DNA of 8,630 nt from an uncultured Elusimicrobium sp. (GTDB lineage: Bacteria; Elusimicrobiota; Elusimicrobia; Elusimicrobiales; Elusimicrobiaceae): contig CACXHA010000010.1 in NCBI GenBank assembly GCA_902767385.1, positions 1 through 8,630 of the forward strand. The letters are read 5' to 3'. Both the position numbers and the translations under genes were made by a program. The number at the start of each line of letters is the position of its first letter. Position 1 is the stretch's first letter. Shown here piece by piece: positions 5,498 to 8,630 of this stretch. Under the pieces are notes generated by a model. It ran no database searches and was not told where the DNA came from. It saw only the letters and a program-made list of their open reading frames with translations.

Positions 5498-6298
5498 TTA
5501 TTCTCCTTTCTTGCCCCGAATGAGGGATTCCGGATGTTGTTCCAAATAGTCGGTTAAATTCTGTACGGATTTAGCCGCATCGGAAACGTTATGCAATGCT
5601 TCGTTTACATTGGAAATGGTTTCATCGCTGCTGCCGGAAACTTGTGCGAGTGTTTGGTCTAAGTTTTTGGCACTTTGGGTAATGGCCGGTAACATGATAG
5701 GCAATTCCCGCCCTAATACTTCGGTCACGTTATTAATGCGGTTAATCATCTCTTGCACCTTAAGCCCATTTAATCCTCTGGCCAGTTCTTCCCGCTTGGA
5801 TAAAACCGTTGGAATTTGCGGGATATTTTCCTTTTTGGGACTCTCAAACATGTTGACTTCCGTGTCCGGCAACATGACCAAATCAATCCGCAGTTGCCCC
5901 GTCAAATAACTTTGGGAGGCCAACCGGGCGCGCATGCCCTGGTCAATCATAATATCCAAGAAATCAAAATCCTCTTTGTTCCACAATTTTTCCCACAAAG
6001 AGCCCTCACTGATAATATCTGTTTCTTTTAAGCGGGCATAAACCGCCACGTTAAACTTTAAACTATCTTTATCGGTTACCAGCACAATGCGTGTCACTTT
6101 GCCGACTTCCACCCCCTGAAATATAACCGGGGACCCTTCGGTAAGGCCCTGCAAAGATTCATTAAAATACATCACCACCATATCTTTGGTATCTGCGTGT
6201 ATTTTATGGTAAACGGATTGACTGATCAGTCCAAAAAACAACGCAAAACCGATTACTAAAAACAGCCCGATGGTTTTTCTATTGGGTTCTTTTTTCAT
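5498..6298 (-). CDS. mlaD: Single-domain MCE lipid-transport protein (MlaD/PqiB-like)
   Basis: The 266-residue protein has a short cytoplasmic start (MKKEPNRK) and one membrane helix (10-29). One MCE domain (about 39-147) contains VVMYFNESLQGLTEGSPVIF, then QGVEVGKVTRI. The pore-loop region (RARLASQSYLTGQLRIDL, 123-140) resembles PqiB more than MlaD. A predicted coiled coil (about 165-250) leads to a PqiB-like tail, YLEQHPESLIRGK. MlaD of E. coli is about 180 residues, so the extra length is the helical C-terminus, which may extend into a needle. GAGGAG precedes the ATG, which overlaps the mlaF end by 20 bases. It would form a hexameric ring on the MlaE/MlaF ABC core and conduct lipids. The symbol is by position and domain; pqiB-like would also be fair. 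Confidence 0.93.
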   Translation of the reverse strand: MKKEPNRKTIGLFLVIGFALFFGLISQSVYHKIHADTKDMVVMYFNESLQGLTEGSPVIFQGVEVGKVTRIVLVTDKDSLKFNVAVYARLKETDIISEGSLWEKLWNKEDFDFLDIMIDQGMRARLASQSYLTGQLRIDLVMLPDTEVNMFESPKKENIPQIPTVLSKREELARGLNGLKVQEMINRINNVTEVLGRELPIMLPAITQSAKNLDQTLAQVSGSSDETISNVNEALHNVSDAAKSVQNLTDYLEQHPESLIRGKKGE

Positions 6299-7049
6299 AG
6301 CTTGCTCCTCGTGTTAAAAATTCGTACACTTGCGCGTTGGGGGGATTTTTTAACAGTTCGTGGGGGTTACCCGTAGCCGAGATGGTTTTAAGGGTTTTAT
6401 CCAAGAAAATACTGTTTTTCCCAATGGCAAAAATAGAAGATAATTCATGGGTCACGACGATAATGGTAGTACCCAAAGTTTTATTAATTTCTAAAATCAA
6501 ATCGTCCAAGTTTTTGGAACTGACGGGGTCAAGCCCGGCGGAGGGTTCGTCAAAATAGACAATCTCCGGGTCCAACGCTAAGGCGCGTGCCAGCCCGGCG
6601 CGTTTGCGCATACCGCCGCTGATCTCGGACGGATAATACTCTTCGTAACCAGCCAATCCCACTAAGGCCAATTTAAAACAAACCCGTTGGCGGATTTGCT
6701 CCGGGTTGTACGAAGTGTACTGCTGTAAGGGCAGGGCCACGTTTTCGGCTAGCGTCATGGAGCTAAACAACGCTCCGCCTTGGTATAAAATACCGCTATG
6801 GCGCATGATGTCTAGTTGTTCTTGGGGCGTAGCGTTTATAAAATCGGTCCCACGTATCCAAATGTGCCCGGCCTGGGCGGGGATTAAGCCCGTAAGCGTG
6901 CGCAGCAGCGTGCTTTTTCCGCAGCCGGAACCACCCATGATGATAAAAATATCACCCGGTGCAATGGCAAAGGACAAATCTTGCATAATTATTTTGCCCT
7001 CATAGCCAATGCTTAATTTTTCCGTGCGAATCATTACATTTTGTTTCAT
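6279..7049 (-). CDS. mlaF: Lipid-transport ABC ATPase MlaF
   Basis: With start ATG at 7049 the protein has 256 residues and drives MlaE by ATP hydrolysis on the cytoplasmic face. Walker A is GGSGCGKST (39-47), the Q-loop glutamine is Q90 in ILYQGGALFSSMT, and the signature is ISGGM (143-147) followed by RKRAGLARAL. Walker B is IVYFDEP (163-169) with catalytic E168, and the switch histidine is H201. 'YQGGALFSSMT' and 'ISGGMRKR' are typical of the MlaF group. A GTG at 7106 would add 19 residues (MDDCDDRSADGG…) but lies inside mlaE and lacks family similarity, so it was not used. The mlaE stop and this ATG share one base in TGATG. The 20-base overlap with the next gene also points to translational coupling. 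Confidence 0.95.
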   Translation of the reverse strand: MKQNVMIRTEKLSIGYEGKIIMQDLSFAIAPGDIFIIMGGSGCGKSTLLRTLTGLIPAQAGHIWIRGTDFINATPQEQLDIMRHSGILYQGGALFSSMTLAENVALPLQQYTSYNPEQIRQRVCFKLALVGLAGYEEYYPSEISGGMRKRAGLARALALDPEIVYFDEPSAGLDPVSSKNLDDLILEINKTLGTTIIVVTHELSSIFAIGKNSIFLDKTLKTISATGNPHELLKNPPNAQVYEFLTRGASYEKRTQ

Positions 7050-8134
7050 CAAATCCCCAGTTGCGCGCAAGCCACCGTCAGCAGACCTGTCATCACAATC
7101 ATCCATACAATCGCATACACGACGGCGTTGGTAGTGGCAGCCCCTACGCTATCGGCATTACGGCCGCAGGTCACGCCAAAATAGCATCCGCATAGCGCGA
7201 TAATCAGCCCGAATATCAGTCCGTGTAGCACCCCTACTAAAAAGTTCGTCATGTTAAACGAGTTAACCGTATATTTGATATATTCCGATAGCGGTATATC
7301 CCAAAACAACACGCACACAAAACAGCCACCTAAAATACCCATAAAATCGGCCAGTAAAATTAAAATCGGCATGGAGAGCAACAGCGCGTTCATACGCGGC
7401 AGAACTAAAAAGTCCGTGCGGGAAATTCCCATCGTTTGCAAGGCGTCTAATTCTTCGTTGACTTGCATGGTGCCGATGGTGGCGGCGTAGGAAGCCCCGG
7501 TCCGGCCCGCCATAATCACCCCGGTCATAATGGCACCCATAATGCGCGTCATACCAATAGTCACCAAACTGGCTACATAAATTTGTGCACCGAAAATTTT
7601 AAGTTGAATCGCCCCTACAAAGGCCAAAATGAGCCCGACCATAAAGCTAATGAGCGATACGATAAATACAGAGTTGGGGCCGCAATCGCCCAAAATGGCC
7701 CAAAAATCTTTACCGCGGTACACCGCTTTTCCACGCAGTTGCCGCCCCCAGGAAAACAGACACTCCCGCAAGAAGAGGCCCCCTTTTTTAACGGACCGGC
7801 AAAAACGGATACCCAGTTCACCCAGACGTTCCAAAAAGGGCCATTTTTTAGGGGAAACTCCTTCTTCTTTATAAGGGACCTGAAAAGCCAAGCGCAGCAG
7901 TTGTTCCATGCCCGGCGGTAAGTGTGAGTAGGTGATATTTTCGCGCGGGACAAACCGCAAAGCGTAGTAAAGAGTAACTACAAAATCCGTATTCCAAGAT
8001 TCTATATCTTGCCCCACTAGTTGTATTTTCTGGGCGGATAAATCGTCCGCGGGCAAGTCCACAGGCGTGCTTGCGTTTAACACTCCTTCCAACGTACAAA
8101 TCAATTGCCCGCCTTTTTGGTTAACTTGGATCAT
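7049..8134 (-). CDS. mlaE: Lipid-transport ABC permease MlaE with N-terminal STAS-like domain
   Basis: The 361-residue protein is about 100 longer than the usual MlaE (around 260). Residues 1-90 look like a STAS domain: a strand pair MIQVNQKGGQLICTLEG, then IQLVGQDIESWNTDFVVTLY and a helix. This suggests a fused MlaB-like subunit. The permease part (about 130-361) carries the family core AGRTGASYAATIGTMQVNEE (209-228), then LDALQTMGISRTDFLVLPRM and about five membrane helices, ending CAQLGI. It is the first gene of the operon, 79 bases after the HAD gene stop. The ribosome binding site is weak. A charged linker (86-136) joins the two domains. With MlaF it forms the inner membrane ABC core of an MCE lipid transporter; transport direction cannot be told from the sequence. 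Confidence 0.95.
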   Translation of the reverse strand: MIQVNQKGGQLICTLEGVLNASTPVDLPADDLSAQKIQLVGQDIESWNTDFVVTLYYALRFVPRENITYSHLPPGMEQLLRLAFQVPYKEEGVSPKKWPFLERLGELGIRFCRSVKKGGLFLRECLFSWGRQLRGKAVYRGKDFWAILGDCGPNSVFIVSLISFMVGLILAFVGAIQLKIFGAQIYVASLVTIGMTRIMGAIMTGVIMAGRTGASYAATIGTMQVNEELDALQTMGISRTDFLVLPRMNALLLSMPILILLADFMGILGGCFVCVLFWDIPLSEYIKYTVNSFNMTNFLVGVLHGLIFGLIIALCGCYFGVTCGRNADSVGAATTNAVVYAIVWMIVMTGLLTVACAQLGI

Positions 8135-8157
8135 AGTAATTAAAAATACCTACAAAC

Positions 8158-8166
8158 ATTGTAACA
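8158..8166 (-). promoter_or_regulatory. Possible extended -10 promoter upstream of mlaE
   Basis: On the minus strand TGTTACAAT fits an extended -10 (TGnTAnAAT), 23 bases before the mlaE ATG. No good -35 lies at the right distance. The operon may instead be read from upstream of the HAD gene. Confidence 0.35.
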
Positions 8167-8191
8167 ATTATTCTTACCAATATGAGCAGTT

Positions 8192-8213
8192 TTTCATCAT
8201 TTTTTTGATGAAA
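8192..8213. repeat. Perfect 8-bp inverted repeat with T6 loop after the HAD gene
   Basis: TTTCATCA (8192-8199) and TGATGAAA (8206-8213) surround TTTTTT. It directly follows the stop of the minus-strand HAD gene. On the minus strand the hairpin is followed by AA, not U, so it is not a standard terminator for that gene. It may be a 3' stem, a weak processing site or chance. Confidence 0.5.
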
Positions 8214-8630
8214 TTAAGGGCGCCGCTTGACGTTTGGCCCGTAAATGGTTTTCCAATCGTCCTTCATGGAGACGCAAATCCAACCGTATTTTTCGCAACC
8301 TTGGCGCATTTTTTCGGCCTTTTGCAAGTTACCGTACTCGCGCTCCAAGTCGTCGCACATGAGCATAAAACCCAGCGCCTTGTACTTGTTATTGTAAATC
8401 GTGTAATTGACCATACTGGCATCACTAAACGTATTTCCAAAAGCCAACACCGGCTGTACGCCGATTTCGCGTTCAATCAGGGTTACTTTATTCATTTGCA
8501 AGTTTTTGACTAAGTTTTGACCGCCCAGCAAGAGCTCGTCGTCTTTTTGAAAGATGTAAACTAAACCGTCTTGGTTGCCTTGACCGCGCGCCACGAGTGT
8601 ACTGTCCGAACCGAGAATTTGGTGATGGGG
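8214..8630 (-). CDS. HAD-superfamily hydrolase, C-terminal part (start beyond window)
   Basis: The frame is open from the window edge (…PHHQILGSDSTLVARGQGNQ) to the TAA at 8214, giving 138 residues, so the GTG at 8594 is not the true start. The visible part matches the C-terminal half of phosphoserine-phosphatase-like HAD enzymes. K48 in LVKNLQMNKVTLIEREIG suits motif III, and VLAFGNTFSDASM (61-73) suits motif IV. D70 is present, but N66 stands where an acidic residue is more usual. The tail CDDLEREYGNLQKAEKM…GWICVSMKDDWKTIYG is characteristic of this subgroup as I recall it. The nucleophile aspartate motif (DxD) would lie outside the window. The substrate is probably a phosphorylated small molecule. 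Relation to the mla operon 79 bases downstream is unknown. Confidence 0.85.
   Translation of the reverse strand, partial: PHHQILGSDSTLVARGQGNQDGLVYIFQKDDELLLGGQNLVKNLQMNKVTLIEREIGVQPVLAFGNTFSDASMVNYTIYNNKYKALGFMLMCDDLEREYGNLQKAEKMRQGCEKYGWICVSMKDDWKTIYGPNVKRRP

Noticed and set aside
7050..7106. Upstream GTG extension of mlaF by 19 residues
   Set aside because: The extension lies inside mlaE, has no family similarity (MDDCDDRSADGG…), and the ATG at 7049 forms a classic TGATG stop-start overlap at the usual protein start.
7463..7921. Long plus-strand open frame of 152 codons opposite mlaE
   Set aside because: It is antisense to an unmistakable permease gene, lacks a ribosome site, and its peptide is low-complexity in the way of shadow frames. 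The other plus-strand frames opposite the symporter, mlaD, mlaF, the PqiC-like gene and the lipoproteins were rejected for the same reason.
1..8630. Defence system, prophage, integron, CRISPR or transposon
   Set aside because: No matching gene families, direct-repeat arrays, terminal inverted repeats, tRNA or integrase were seen. The gene content is housekeeping and envelope biology with even base composition.

Overview
The window looks like chromosomal DNA of a diderm (Gram-negative-type) bacterium of moderate GC. Support comes from four lipoprotein signal peptides, a BamE-like (SmpA/OmlA) lipoprotein, a small beta-barrel outer membrane protein and a complete Mla/MCE lipid-transport operon, all of which need an outer membrane. 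Most genes have AGGAG-type ribosome binding sites, and several have TTGnnn/TATAAT-like promoters. This argues against Bacteroidota, whose promoters and leaders look different. From the style of the small barrel protein I lean towards Elusimicrobiota of an animal gut, but this is an impression, not a demonstrated assignment.

Layout, left to right. The minus strand carries everything except one gene. Bases 1-263 hold the start of a membrane protein with a DUF1648-like N-terminus, cut by the window edge. A strong terminator (331-362) separates it from a probable two-gene transcript: an alanine/glycine:cation symporter (1046-2446) followed by a small outer membrane barrel (396-1007). A hexapeptide-repeat O-acetyltransferase (2652-3218, plus strand) diverges from the symporter and shares a bidirectional terminator (3217-3246) with a convergent three-lipoprotein operon. 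That operon reads BamE-like lipoprotein (4198-4608), lipoprotein A (3676-4194), lipoprotein B (3260-3667), and A and B are visibly paralogous. Next comes a 22-codon hydrophobic mini-gene (4754-4822) with its own promoter, strong ribosome binding site and terminator. Then follows the lipid-transport operon: mlaE with a STAS-like N-terminus (7049-8134), mlaF (6279-7049), an mlaD/pqiB-like MCE gene (5498-6298) and a PqiC-like lipoprotein (4911-5495). The right edge holds the C-terminal part of a HAD-superfamily hydrolase (8214-8630).

How the genes fit together. The right half is devoted to the cell envelope. MlaE and MlaF form the inner membrane ABC engine, the MCE protein forms the periplasmic ring or channel, and the PqiC-like lipoprotein would link it to the outer membrane. 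Separate MlaB and MlaC genes are absent from the operon, and the fused STAS-like domain probably stands in for MlaB. The BamE-like operon is a second envelope unit with two lipoproteins of unknown role. The least explained elements are the 22-residue membrane peptide unit and the duplicated lipoprotein pair. I found no tRNA, rRNA, CRISPR array, insertion sequence or phage gene.
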